From Apoderus coryli (Eukaryota; Arthropoda; Insecta; Coleoptera; Attelabidae), in assembly GCA_911728435.2 (NCBI GenBank), contig OU452213.1, positions 6,799,834-6,863,833 on the forward strand: a stretch of 64,000 bases of DNA, written 5' to 3'. How positions within the stretch are numbered: the stretch's first letter is position 1; every line of letters starts with the position of its first letter. The position numbers and the translations under genes were made by a program. This document shows positions 1 to 13,351 of this stretch, in pieces. The notes below the pieces were generated by a model. The model was not told where the DNA came from and ran no database searches. It saw nothing but the letters and a program-made list of their open reading frames with translations.

Positions 1-396
1 CACTTACTACTTTTCTCTTATTCCTGTTTTTTAATTATTTTAGGTTAGAGTTTTGTAAATCCAGAATTAACAATTATTAGAAAAATGTATTTTTTATTTT
101 TTAATAATCAATTCAAGCACAACCAAATAACATATCGAATTTTAACCTGATCGCAATACCAATACTAAAAAGCTCTAATAAAAAATTAAGAAAATATCGT
201 CTTCACTAGAAAAAAGGGAACCCAAAATCCCAAACACAACTCGTAAGACAAAGCACGTAAAAATAAAATGAAAAATTTCTCTCCCAAGTCGAAACAGCAA
301 AGCAAGATTTCACACTTCAACACAAAATGGCTTTGGTTCAAAGAAAACTTAAATGTACCTTTAAATAAAAACTGAAAACTATTTTTTTTCTTGCAG
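1..396 (+). other. Intron part upstream of first visible TBC1D30 exon
   Basis: AT-rich sequence ending in a pyrimidine-rich tract and CAG at 391-396, which is the splice acceptor for the exon starting at 397. No convincing coding sequence is seen. The 5' exons of the gene must lie before the window unless the alternative first exon at 776 is used. Confidence 0.6.
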
Positions 397-3300
397 ATGC
401 ACACGAATTGGTTTTAATAAAAAATTGCCTAAATGACCATATTAATCGTATGGGCAGCGTTTTGGTGCGCCGCTTGAAGCGTCGTGACGCTCTTCACCGC
501 CAACAAGATGCCTACTGCGATCTAATCACTCGCCAACTGTGCACATCATGTAAGTGTTTGGTTAAAGCAGGTCGATATTGCGCAATATATGAATAGCTTT
601 CTGTTTTATCTAACAAATGGAGTTAGGAAGTTGCCAACTTCACAGTCGTGGGGGAGTTCATAGAATCAATTCAATGTGAAATAACAATATCACTATACCA
701 GCTGTTGTTGTTTAAGTTTGATACTTTTGTTGTTATGTCGTTTATTCGTTTCTATTGTATAAAGTTTTGATTTAAATGAGTGGATTTTTTCGTAAAATTG
801 GAGTTAGTAGTTTGATATCGGACGAGCATCCCACGTTTTCTGGTAAGGTTATTATTGTCTGTAGTTGTAATTTAATTTACTATTGATTTGAATCATGAGT
901 TTGCTGGCAAAATTTTGGTGTTCTTTTTCCCATGTATACAGAGTGGTCGTTCACTATGAGGTAACTGTTCATATGGAATAATAATTATGCATGATTTTTG
1001 TTTTATATACCCGGTGATCTATCAAAATTTATTGAACCAATCTGTATGAATTTATTAAAATTTAAAATTTGCTCTGTGCGTTTAATTATTTTTATTTATT
1101 TTTTATCAAGAGAATTACCCTGTATCTAGATGGTTTTTATATTTTTCTGGTAAAAGTGCATTGTATTCAATAAAATTTGTGGAAAACTCATTTAAGCAAT
1201 GATCAAATATTATTATTTACTCTTTTTTCCCTCTATTTCTATTTTTCATTATAGCTTTTTAAGTTTTTCCCTAGGACTAGGCCTGTAAATTATTTTTTAT
1301 TTCTATTTGTGACTAGTTAAATGGGGTATTTTTACTAATTTTAGAGCTGTTTGGGTTTTTTCTAAGGTATTTTTAGTTAAAAATATCCAAAAACCATCTT
1401 TACCAGAAAAAAATTACCCTAAGAAAAAGCTCGTTCAATAGTCCTAGGAAAAAAACTCAAAAGCCTCTAATAAAAAGATTTTTTCATTATAGCTTTTGAA
1501 GTTTTTTTCCCTAGGACTAGGACTGTACTATAAGTTTCCTAAAGTTATTTCGAGTTTTGTTTTTTTTTTCTAGTGCAGACGTTTTAAAAATGAAGAAAAA
1601 GATGCCTAACAAAAAACTATCTTGACTAGAAAAAAATATCCCTATGAAAAAGCTCGTTCAACAGTCCTAGGAAAAAACTCAAAAACCTCTAATAAAAAGA
1701 TTTTTTCATTAGAGCTTTTTGAGTTTTCTAACTAAAACTAGGACTGTACTAAGTAATTTTTATGGAATTCAAATAGATTAAAATTATTTGATTTCTATTT
1801 GGGACTAGTTCAATCGGGATTTTCTTGGGCTCTTTTTACTAATTTTAGAGCTTTTTGAGTTTTTTTCGGTTAAAAATATCCCAAAGCTCTAATCAAAAAA
1901 ATGACGAAAAAGACGCCTAACAAAAAACTATCTTGATTGGAAAAAATATCCCTATGAGAAAGCTCGTTCAACAGTCCTAGGAAAAAAACTCAAAAACCTC
2001 TAATAAAAAAATTTTTCATTAGAGCTTTTTGAGTTTTTTGCCCTGGGACTAGGACTGTACAACTTTTAACTTTTTCCCAAGCTTATTTGGAATTCATTTT
2101 TTCTCTAGTGTAGACGTTTTTTTCCTGGTAATCTTTTCGGTCTTTTTCCCAATTTTTTATTAGTTTTTTTTTTTTCAATTCAATTCTAAAAGCTTTTTTC
2201 CTAAGTAATTCTTATGAAATTCAAATAGATGCGATTTTTGCTAAATTTGATTTTTATTTGGGACTAGTTAAATCGGGTATTTTCTTGGGGTCTAATCTAA
2301 TTTAGAGCTTTTTGAATTTTCCCTAAGTTGACTAGGAAAAAATAACCCTACGAAAAAGCTCGTTCAATAGTCCTAGGAAAAAAACTCAAAAACCTCTAAT
2401 AAAAAGATTTTTTCATTATAGCTTTTGAAATTTTTTTCCCTAGGACTAGGGCTGTACTATAAGTTTCCTAAGGTTATTTCAAGTTATTTTGTTTCTTTTT
2501 TCTAGTGCAGACGTTTTTCTTCATGGTAATCTTTTCGGTCTTTTTATTAGTTTTTTTTTTTTTTTCAAGTCAATTCTAAAAGCTTTTTTCGTAAGTAATT
2601 CTAATGAAATTTAAATAGATGCGATTTTTGCTAAACTTAAAAAGTCTTTTTCTCCAGTGATCAAAATTATTTGATTTCTATTTGAGACTAGTTCAATCGG
2701 GTATTTTCTTGGGCTCTTTTTACGAATTTTAGAGCTTTTTGAGTTTTTTTGGTTAAAAATATCCCATAACTCTATTAAAAAAAATTAAGAAAAATACGCC
2801 TAACAAAAAACTATCTTGACTAGAAAAAAATATCCTTATGAAAAAATTCGTTCAACAGTCCTAGGAAAAAAACTCAAAAACCTCTAATAAAAAGATTTTT
2901 TCATTATAGCTTTTTGAGTTTTCTAACTAAAACTAGGACTGTACTAAGTAATTTTTATGGAATTCAAATTGATTAAAATTATTTGATTTCTATTTGGTAT
3001 TAGTTCAATCGGGTATTTTCTTGGGCTCTTTTTACTAATTTTAGAGCTTTTTGAGTTTTTTTTTGGTTAAAAATATCCCAAAACTCTAATCAAAAAAATG
3101 AAGAAAAAGATGCCTAACAAAAAACTATCTTGACTAGAAAAAAATATCTCTATGAAAAAGCTCGTTCAACAGTCCTAGGAAAAAACTCAAAAACCTCTTA
3201 TAAAAAGATTTTTTCATTAGAGCTTTTTGAGATTTCTACCTAGGACTAGGACTGTACTATAAATTTTGTCGAAGGTTATTTGGAGTTATTTTGTTTTTTT

Positions 3301-6300
3301 TTCTTGGGCAGACGGGTCTTGTAACCAATTTTTTATTAGTTTTTTTTTTCAATTTAATTCTAAAACCTTTTTTCTTAAGTAATTTTTATGGAATTCAAAT
3401 AGATTAAAATTATTTGATTTCTATTTGGGACTAGTTCAATCGGGTATTTTCTTGGGGTCTTTTTACTAATTTTAGAGCTTTTTGAGTTTTTTTGGTTAAA
3501 AATAGCCTAAAACTCTAATCAAAAAACTGAAGAAAAAGACGCCTAACAAAAAACTATCTTGACAAAAAATATCCGTATGAGAAAGCTCGTTCAACAGTCC
3601 TAGGAAAGAAACTCAAAAACCTCTAATAAAAAGATTTTTTCTTTAGAGCTTTTTGAGTTTTTTCCCCTGGGACTAGGACTGTACAACTTTTAACTTTGTC
3701 CCAAGCTTATTTGGAATTAATTTTTTCTCTAGTGTAGACGTTTTTTTCCTGGTAATCTTTTCTGTCTTTTTACCAATTTTTTTATTAGTTTTTTTTTTTG
3801 CAATTCAATTTTAAAAGCTTTTTTCCTAAGTAATTCCTATGAAATACAAATAGATGCGATTTTTGCTACACTTGAGCAAGTATTTTTCTTCAATTATAAA
3901 ATTTATTTGATTTCTATTTGGGACTAGTTAATTCGGGTATTGTCTTCGGCCTTTACTATTTTTAGAGCTTTTTGAGTTTTTTTAAGTTTATTTTTGGTTA
4001 AAAATATCCCAAAACTAATTAAAAAAATTAATAAAAAGACGCATAAAAAAACCATCTTGGCTAGAAAAAAATAACCCTAGGAAAAAGCTCGTTCAACAGT
4101 CCTAGGAAAAAAACTCATAAACCTCTAGCAAAAATATTTTTTCGTTAGAGCTTTTTGAGTTTTTTCCCTATGACTAGGACTGTTTTTCTCAAGCTTACTT
4201 TTAGAGCTTTTTGAAGTTTATTTTTGGTTAAAAAAATTGAGAAAAAGGCGCATAACAAAAAACCGTCTTGACTAGAAAAAAATAACCCTAGGTAAAAGCT
4301 CGTTCAACAGTCCTAGGAAAAAAAAACTCATAAACCTGTAGCAAAAATATTTTTTCATTAGAGCTTTTTGAGTTTTTTCCCTATGACTAGGACTGTTTTT
4401 CTCAAGCTTACTTTTAGAGCTTTTTGAAGTTTATTTTTGGTTAAAAAAAAGAAGAAAAAGGCGCATAACAAAAAACCGTTTTAACTAGAAAAAAATAACC
4501 CTAGGAACAACCTCGTTCAACAGTCCTAGGGAAAAAAACCCATAGAACTCTAGCAAAAATATTTTTTCGTTAGAGTTGTTTGAGTTTTTTCCCTAGGACT
4601 AGGACTGTTTTTCTCAAGCTCAGTTTTAGAGCTTTTTGAAGTTTATATTTGGTTAAAAAATGGATAAAAAGGCGCATAACAAAAAACCGTCTTGACTAGA
4701 AAAAAAGTAACCCTAGGAAAAAGCTCGTTCAACTGTCCTAGGAAAAAAAACTCATAAACCTCTAGCAAAAATATTTTTTGTTAGAGCTTTTTGAGTTTTT
4801 TCCCTAGGACTAGGACTGTTTTTCGCAAGCTCACTTTTAGAGCTTTTTGAAGTTTATATTTGGTTAAAAAAATGGATAAAAAGGCTCATAACAAAAAACT
4901 GTCTTGACTAGAAAAAAATAACCCTAGGAAAAAGCTCGTTCAATAATCCTATAGGAAAAAAATCTGAAAAACCTCTAGTAGACTGTAAAAAGTCCGAAAA
5001 ACTCCTAGAAAAAAGCGTCTTGACTTGAAAAAAATAAACATAAATATCTAGGCAAAAACTCGTACCTAGAATAGCTTTAGAAAAAAAACTCCAAGAGCCT
5101 AAGTAAAAACTTTCTAAACCTCAAATAACCTTAGGAAAAAAGCTAACAAAGGCTAATAAAAAAAATTGATAAAAAGGACGAAAAGAAACACCGTATACTT
5201 TTAAAAAAACTAGTTACAGGGTGGACTTTTTAATAAAAACCAAAAAAATAAAATCTGGTTCAGTAATTTTAAAATTTTTGTATATTTACAGGGTCAGAAA
5301 ATCCAATAAACATGCGTTTTACCATTGCACCAGTGGCAGGTGAATCAGGATATTCCCAGTGGGTAGCTGCAATGAAAATGGTTGCACAATTACCCGGTGG
5401 AATTCCACCTGAATTTCGCAAACGCTTATGGCTGACATTAGCGGAACGACACTTAAATTCCAAAGGGGTAAAATCGTAAAATAAAATATTCCACAAATAT
5501 AATATAATAAGACAAACTTACAGGTGGATTGGTCAGAGATAGAAAAAACATGTTTCAGTGAATGGTCGCATCCCGCTGATGCAGAATTAGGTGTGCAAAT
5601 AGTTAAGGACCTTCACAGGACCGGTTGCAGTCTATTTTGCGGTGAAAGTGGCCAGGAGAACCAAGCGCTACTCAAACGGGTACTTGTAGCTTACGCTAGA
5701 TGGAACAAAGTTGTTGGTGAGTTCACCACAGTAGCAGCTACAATTTGACATGAATCTTTGTTTGTTTTTTTTTTTGAAGGTTATTGTCAAGGCTTTAACA
5801 TGTTGGCCGCGTTAATACTTCAGGTCACAGACAAATGTGAGAATGACGCCTTGAAATTGATGATTTACCTGATTGAAGGTGTTTTGCCAGATTCATATTT
5901 CGCGGATAGTTTACGTGGTTTATCTGTGGATATGGCGGTTTTTCGGGAATTGTTACGCAGCAGATTACCGCGGTTATCCAAGCATTTAGATTTGCTACAA
6001 AATGCTGCAAAAGATGGAAATCGTAGTTATGAACCACCGTTAACTAATGTGTTCACAATGCAATGGTAATATTTTGTGAATTTACAACGAAGGAGCGTTT
6101 TTAATATCCTGGAATTAGGAACGCCACTTCGTAGATAAGATTAATTTAAATGTTTTTCCTTTAAGGTTCCTAACACTGTTTTGCAACTGCTTACCCCATG
6201 CAACTGTACTACGAGTATGGGATTTAATCCTTTTGGAAGGCAATGAAATATTACTGCGTACTGCCTTATCCATTTGGCAAGTACTCCAAGACCGTATCAT

Positions 6301-9300
6301 CTCCGTACGTTCCGCAGATGAATTCTATTGCATTATGGGTGTATTAACTCGAGAACTATTAGAATACAATTTAATCGATGCAAATTCATTGATCAAAACC
6401 GTTGTCACAATTGGGCAACTCACCGAACTCCAAAGTTTGCGTGAACACTACTTGTACAACATCAATCCGTGGAGTTCTAATAGTGCAGCAGTTCAACAAA
6501 ATGTCATTGATAAACAGTTAAAGTTGTATGCGAAACATTCGATAGCTTCATTGGATATTAGTGCGTTGAAGAAGCAGTATGGCAAGTTGAAGCAGCGGCA
6601 ACAGCAGGCGCATATTATTTTTTCTGCTGCCATTAACCGTCAGCCGCCGCCTGCAGCTCCAGTCGCTATGAACCACCTGCTTTTAGGTAAGAACTTTTTG
6701 ATTGAGGGGGTTAGTTGAGTTTTTATTCATTCAGGAAATGCTTTTATCTGAAGGAATCATACTATTATTTTCTTTGATGTGGAAGGTTTCTGTAGGACTG
6801 CTTATAATAACTTTCTCATCTGGAATAATTTTATTTACAGTCCAAATCCATTGGAAAATGCATAAGGAGAATTAACATACAACCCTGTGATAGGTAAAAA
6901 AAAATCGGGGAAATAAAATCCCAATAAAAAAGCCCGAAATAAAATAAAACTCTAGTGAAATATCCACGAAGAAAAAAAAAATAGAAAATAACTGGGAACA
7001 AACCGCCGCGCTGGGAATTAGTCGGAACGAAGCTCTAGAAAATATGCCAAAAATAGGAGAAAAAGTCTAAAATTACTCGTATGAAAATAGCACAGAAAAA
7101 ACTTGTAATAAACTATATTAAAAAAAGCTCGGGAAACCTAGTAAAAAGCTCTTAAAATAACCCTAGATAAAGTTTAAAAAAACTCTCTACGTTAAAAAGT
7201 ATAAAAATACTTCAAAAGGAATAGAAAAATTTCCTAAAAAATAAAAAACTAGGGAAAATACAAAATAAACACGTGATAATCTATGTTTAACCAATGATAA
7301 TAATTTAATTAATCAAACATGTTTGTTTAGAGTTTTAATTCCTTATAGAAATTTTTCGGCATGCCAATGACCAACCAAAAGAAATAGGGTCCGAGTTTTT
7401 TGTAGTTTTCTAAGAAAAAATCATTCAAATATCCCAAACCTTTAAGTAATAAACTTAGGAAAAAAAGTCCCAAAAATAACCCTAGAAAAAAGTAAAAAAA
7501 AAACTCTCTAAGTTAAAAAGTATAAAAATGGAATAGAAAAAATTTCTAAAATATAAAAAACTAAGGAAAACCCAAAATAAACCCGTGAAAATCTATTTTG
7601 AACCAGTGAAAAAAATCTAATTAATCAAATATGTTTGTTTAGAGAGTTTTAATTCCTTATAGAAATTTTTCGGCACGCCAATGACCACCAAAAGCAATAG
7701 GGTCCGAGTTTCTTCTATTTTTCTAAGAAAAAATCATTCAAATATCCCAAACCTTTAGGTAATAAACGTAGGGAAAAAAGTCCCAAAAATAACCCTAGAA
7801 AAAAGTCAAAAAAAAAACTCTCTAAGTTAAAAAGTATAAAAATGGAATAGAAAAAATTCCTAAAAGATAAAAAACTAAGGAAAGCCCAAAATAAACCCGT
7901 GAAAATCTATTTTTAACTAATGAAAAAAATCTAATTAATCAAATATGTTTGTTTAGAGAGTTTTAATTCCTTATAGAAATTTTTCGGCACGCCAATGACC
8001 ACCAAAAGCAATAGGGTCCGAGTTTCTTCTATTTTTCTAAGAAAAAATCATTCAAATATCCCAAACCTTTAGGTAATAAACGTAGGGAAAAAAGTCCCAA
8101 AAATAACCCTAGAAAAAAGTCAAAAAAAAAACTCTCTAAGTTAAAAAGTATAAAAATGGAATAGAAAAAATTCCTAAAAGATAAAAAACTAAGGAAAGCC
8201 CAAAATAAACCCGTGAAAATCTATTTTTAACTAATGAAAAAAATCTAATTAATCAAATATGTTTGTTTAGAGAGTTTTATTTCCTTATAGAAAATTTTCG
8301 GCACGCCAATGACCACCATAGCAATAGGGTCCGAGTTTCTTCTATTTTTCTAAGAAAAAATCATTCAAATATCCCAAACCTTTAGGTAATAAACGTAGGG
8401 AAAAAAGTCCCAAAAATAACCCTAGAAAAAAGTCAAAAAAAAAACTCTCTAAGTTAAAAAGTATAAAAATGGAATAGAAAAAATTCCTAAAAGATAAAAA
8501 ACTAAGGAAAGCCCAAAATAAACCCGTGAAAATCTATTTTGAACCAATGAAAAAAATCTAATTAATCAAATATGTTTGTTTAGAAAGTTTTAATTCCGCA
8601 TAGAAATTTTTCGGCACGCCAATGACCACCAAACGCGATAGGGTCCGAGTATTTTTGTATTTTTCTAAGAAAAAATCATCCAAAAACCTTTAAGTAATAA
8701 AATTAAGGGAAAAAAGCCCCAAAAATAATCCTAGAAAGAAGTCCAAAAAAAAAAAACTCTCTAAGATAAAAAGTAGAAAAATACTTAAAAAATGAATAGA
8801 AAAAATTCCTAAAAAATAAAAAACTAGGGAAACCCCAAAATAACCCCTTGAAAATTTATTTTTAAGCAAAATATGGGAATTATTTTTGATATCTTCCATA
8901 TATCCGGCCAATGACCCTCATCAATACACTTATTAAACACAATTGTTAATGGTTCAAATAGTGAGAACAGAGCAACCCTCAGCATGGCAGAATTCATGTT
9001 GTAATAATCCAAACATGGTTTATTTTTTAAACTCATTATTGCATTTTTCAGATCTTCCTCCAAAATAGCTGTCAAAAAAAACTGAAAAGTCAAGCTTATA
9101 GAGATTTTGGAGAAACATCATTGGATCTGTGTTAAAATTTTCAATTATTGTATCCAATATAGTTTCGTATACCGATACAAAATATGTATTAAGATCTTCA
9201 GCAACAATAGCATTAGAATCAATTTTTTGATGCTTATTCAGACGTTCAGAATTTACTAGATTCCAAATACATTTGGATTCGTTATCAGCCGTTAGTATAG

Positions 9301-12300
9301 TTTCTGAATAAGCATCTTTCTTAGCTTGTTTTAAAGACCCTTTATAGAGCTTTCTCTGTTCACAGTACGAAGACCAATCAGCTAATGAGTTAGAATCTTT
9401 AAAAGTGTTTTTCTTTTTAAATACCTGTCGGCGCATGTCCCTTAGCTCTTTCTTGAACCATCCAACACCAGAGCGCTTAGGATGTACGAATTTTTCTGGA
9501 AAGCTGTTATTTATAGCGCTACACATTTCTTCCTGTATAGCTCTCGCACGCTCATCAGAATTCATCAGATTTATATCCGATTTGAACCACACAATATCTT
9601 TTGTCAAATCTGCAAAAGTAGCTAAAGATTTTTCATTTACAATCCTTTTCCTAATCTTAGTAATATCAGTTTTGGTATTTAAATCGAAATACATAAATAT
9701 TCCACAGTGATCCGATACAAAAGGATCGTAAACACGTGATAGAATGTCACTAGTATCAATATTTGTTATAATATTGTCAAGACATGATTTAGATTGCATA
9801 GTTATTCTTGTAGGTTCACTCATTACGTGGCACAAACCATACATACCGAACATATCCTGCAGGTCACTAGTAAAAACATTGCGTACACCCAAATCTAAAT
9901 TAAAATCACCCGCTAATATAATTGACTTATAACTAAGATATAACTTGTCTAATAGTTGATTAAGGCACTCCACGAATGTTAAGATATCACCTCTTGAAGA
10001 TGATCTATACAGACTCACAATGACGCAACGCGTACCCTCAATTCCAGCAGCACAGAGTTCTGCATGAACCGGTTGACAGAACTCTGATACATCAATCATT
10101 CGCATTTTCATTAGTTGGTTACCAAAAATTGCCACTCCCCCATGCTTCTTTCTCTCTAAAATAACCTTTAGTTCGATAAATTTCTTTTACTATAAATTTT
10201 ATTGCACTCAAATCTCTTACAAAGGCAAAAGCCACGGCTAGAGTGATTTATTTACAGCCTCACCCTATATGTTCCAGGTAAAAGTGCGCTAGTTCCATCG
10301 AAACGAATTGGTCCACCCAAGGGCACTATCCCTCCATTACGTACTACCCCTAAAACAGTTCCAAGCACCCTATATTGGAAAGATGCTGTACCAAATAAAC
10401 ACAGCAGTTCTAGTTCGAGCTCAAGTGATACAGAACTATGTGATGATGATGACGATGATGATGATGAAGGCAGTGATGAAGAACCAGCTCTGCAAAACTT
10501 GGACGAGGCAGCATGTAGTGCTACGTCTAATAACGGTGAAGATGATGATGATGGTATGGATTTCGAACGATTCTTAGTCGATCGTGTGAAGATGTTGAAT
10601 AGTTGTAGTGAGGAAACGGAGTCTGAAGCGAGTAAAGTGAGTTGTTTTTCGCGACGGAATAGTGAACGAGCGTTAGCGATTATCCAGGAAAACTCGCTGA
10701 TTTTACAGCGAATATTACACCATCAGTGTTTACTCCATGATGGTTCGCCGGCACTGGTTGATGCATGTAATTGTTCTGAGGAACAACAGGTGTTATCTCC
10801 GGAATATGGAGCGCAATACACAAGTGTCATAGAGAAATCGCGTAGCTTAGATGATAAATACAACGCGTTAATTCTAAATAATAATACACCAGACAATAAT
10901 AACCTTCTACAACGTATTTCAACTCGCTTGGATTCCGATAAAATCATCAATGAAAACTTATCGTTACTAGACAACATTAGGCAGGAGAAATCGCGACAAC
11001 CCAGTGATACAAGTTCAATTATATTAGAAAATAATCAATTAGAAACTGCTGATGCTTCTGCTGCCTTAACTAGCTTAATTGATGTAGAGCACCAATCAAT
11101 ATTTGAGTCTCATCTACACCAAAGTTTATTAAATAAACAATTTCCCCCATTGTTGGATCACGATTCAAGTCAAGCAATAACCGAAGATAATCCATCGTTA
11201 ATTTCAGTGCAACTAGTACCTAAAGGCCTTGATTTGTTTGAAGAAAACAATTCTTCCTTAAACGAATTGAAGTCCACAGTTTCGGCCAATGTGGTTCAAT
11301 CCTTAAATACCGATTCACAATCAGAAGAAGCTCTGACTTTACCAAAATATGATTATCATCCTTATATTGCCTTAACTAGTTCAATCGGTTTCACTTCTGG
11401 ATCACAGAACTCACTATTTGAATCTGAACTAATTCATATCTCAAATAAACCATATCCTTTGTCACTAGATTCAAATCTATTGCAGGAAGACACAAGCAGT
11501 CCATCAGTTACTGATGATTATCAATCATTAGTTTCTCGAAGTAATAAAAGTGAAACTAATAATCCGATTCATGATTGCTTCGAAGAAAAAGATTCTTTTT
11601 CAATCGAAACTAAATCAATAACTGCTGAAAATGTACTTCAAACCTCAAATACTGATTTTCAATCAGAAGAAGCACTGACTTTACCAAAATATGATTCTCA
11701 ACCTTATGATGCCTTAACTAGTTCAAACGGTTTGAGTTCTGAATCGCAGAACGCACTATTTGAATCTGAACTAGTTCATACCTCAAATAAACCTTATCCT
11801 GTGTCATTAAATCAAAATCTATTGCAGGAAGATTATCAATTGTTACTTTCTCGATTTAATAAAAGTGAAACTAATAATCCGATTTATGATTGTTTTGACG
11901 AAAAAGATTCTTCTTTAATCGAAACTAAATCAATAACTGCTGCAAATGTACTTCAAACCTCAAATACTGATTTTCAATCAGAAGAAGCTTTGACTTTTCC
12001 AAAATATGATTCTCATCCTTGTATTGCTTTAACTAGTTCAATCTGTTTGAGTTCTGAATCACAGAACTCACTATTTGATTCTGAACTAGTTCATACCTCA
12101 AATAAACCTTATCCTGTGTCATTAGATCAAAATCTATTGCAGGAAGATTATCAATTGTTACTTCCTCCAAATAATAAAAGTGAAACTAATAATCCGATTC
12201 AGGAATCCTTTGAAGAAAAAGATTATTCCTCAACCGAAACTAAATCAACAGCTGCTGCCAATGTACTTCAAACCTCAAATACTGATTCTCAATCAGAAGA

Positions 12301-13351
12301 AGCTCTGACTTTTCCAAAATATGATTCTCATCCTTGTATTGCTTTAACTAGTTCAATCAGATTGAGTTCTGAATCACAAAACTCACTATTTGAATCTGAA
12401 CTAGTTCAAACCACCTCAGATACACCTTATCCTGTATCACTAGATCAAAATCTATTGCAGGAAGACACAAACAGTCCATTAGTTACTGAAGATTATCAAT
12501 CTCGAATTAGTAAAATTGAAACTAATGATTCTACTCACGATACCTTTGAGAAAACCGATATTTCTTCAATCGAAACTAACTCAACAGCTGCTGCCAATGT
12601 GTTTCAATCAAAGGAACCTCTAAATTTATTAAAATATGATTCTGATTCTTATGCTGAATTAACCAACTCAATTGGGTTGAATCCTGACTCACAGAACTCA
12701 CTATTTGATTCTGAACTAGTTCATAACTCAAAGAACCCTTATGTTATGGTATCAGATCAAATTCTACTGCAGGAAGACAGAAGAGTTCCATCAATTGCCG
12801 AGGATACTCAATCGTTACTTTCTAAAATTGATAACAGTGATAGTCCTGATTCCCAACTCGTTTATTTTGAAGAAAAAGGTGCTAATACAGGTTTTTCTTT
12901 TAAATCTTCAGAAGAAATTGCTGAGTCATTAGAAGATATCGAGAAAAGATATCCAACCTTATTTAGTAAAACTTTTCAATCAAATTCCCAGTTAGATTTA
13001 TGTAATTCTTCGATATTACTGCAGGAAAATGAAGAAACTAATCAATATTCCGAAGCAACTTCTATAAACGAAGATCCCGTTCATAGCTATGGTTTAAATC
13101 CAATTAATTTGACAGAATTAGTTGCTGCTTCACATTTATCTTCAGATAATCTTGAAAGTAGCGAATCTACGCCACAATTTGACCATGTTGAGTCAATATC
13201 AAGTTGTTATTCTTCGTCATTATTAAAAATTAGTCCAACGCGGCTAAACCGTTCGCCTGATAAAGGCTTCAATCCGTTTCCGGTGCAATTAAGCTCGAGA
13301 CAGAATAAAGAACTACCTCTGAAACTTGGGTTGTATAAAAGAACCAGTTAA
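397..13351 (+). CDS. TBC1D30: TBC1 domain family member 30-like Rab GTPase-activating protein (5' partial)
   Basis: Exons read by eye: 397-549, 5292-5467, 5524-5716, 5780-6065, 6166-6686 and 10278-13351, all joining in frame and ending at TAA 13349-13351. The protein stimulates GTP hydrolysis by Rab GTPases; vertebrate TBC1D30 is known as a Rab8 GAP at cilia. The TBC domain shows the arginine finger in IVKDLHRTGC (exon 5524-5716) and the glutamine finger in GYCQG across the next junction. EPPLTNVFTMQWF and ADEFYCIMG match the vertebrate family. After the TBC domain comes LKKQYGKLKQRQQQ with MNHLLLGK, a segment also seen in TBC1D30. The last exon encodes about 1,023 residues: an Asp/Glu tract near 10438-10490, a Ser/Asn/Glu-rich region with repeats of about 105 residues (11321-12920), and a conserved-looking end LKLGLYKRT. 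This tail is far longer than in vertebrate members. The first exon enters mid-codon, so the N terminus is outside the window. Confidence 0.9.
776..842 (+). CDS. Possible alternative first coding exon of TBC1D30
   Basis: An ATG at 776 opens 22 codons (MSGFFRKIGVSSLISDEHPT, then FS) followed by a good donor, G|GTAAGG, at 843. It ends in phase 1, the phase needed to join the exon at 5292 in place of exon 397-549, giving FSGSENPINMRF. This would make a short-N-terminus isoform that keeps the whole TBC domain. Evidence is only start codon, frame and donor; no homology is recognised, so it could be chance. Confidence 0.35.
1380..5010. repeat. Intronic tandem array of hairpin-forming units
   Basis: The large TBC1D30 intron (550-5291) holds about 12 copies of a motif with core CTCGTTCAACAGTCCTAGG, near 1428, 1645, 1960, 2357, 2850, 3160, 3583, 4087, 4294, 4512, 4722 and 4930. 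Spacing is irregular (220-500 bp) early and about 210 bp in the last five. Each copy contains an imperfect palindrome: CAGTCCTAGG, AAACTCAAAAACCTCTAAT, then the complement ATTAGAGCTTTTTGAGTTT and CCTAGGACT, with arms of about 45 bp. No coding capacity is seen. Confidence 0.85.
6890..8850. repeat. Tandem array, 313-314 bp unit, in TBC1D30 intron
   Basis: The marker CGGCACGCCAATGACC occurs at 7358 (one variant base), 7671, 7985, 8299 and 8612, a period of 313-314 bp. The middle copies are nearly identical and the outer ones more diverged, as expected from array growth by unequal exchange. The stretch 6890-7260 is a decayed AT-rich extension of the same family. No ORF is credible here. Confidence 0.9.
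8850..10190 (-). mobile_element. Truncated non-LTR retrotransposon (LINE): endonuclease plus start of reverse transcriptase
   Basis: Antisense to TBC1D30 inside its last intron. A long minus-strand frame from about 10190 to 9020 encodes an APE-type endonuclease: GGVAIFGN, the catalytic AGDFNLD segment, and the SDH motif in FVSDHCGIF. A second frame (about 9093-8870) continues with the typical start of the reverse transcriptase domain (LKNKPCLDYYN, then PLTIVFNKCIDEGHWPDIWK). The RT catalytic core and 3' end are missing and the endonuclease start is truncated, so the copy is dead. It resembles Jockey/CR1-like insect LINEs, but the clade is not certain. The low-coordinate end abuts the 314-bp array. 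Confidence 0.9.
11080..12920 (+). repeat. In-frame coding tandem repeat, 315 bp (105 aa), in TBC1D30 tail
   Basis: The segment starting SEEALT-PKYDSHP recurs at nucleotides 11321, 11663, 11978, 12293 and 12608. Spacings are 342, 315, 315 and 315 bp, all multiples of three, so the frame is kept. Landmarks in each unit are SSESQNSLFESELVH, NKPYPVSLDQNLLQED, SETNNPI, and ETKSITAANVLQTSNTD. A degenerate copy precedes the series (about 11080-11320), and the last copy decays. The composition (Ser, Asn, Glu, Asp) suggests a disordered region. Confidence 0.93.
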
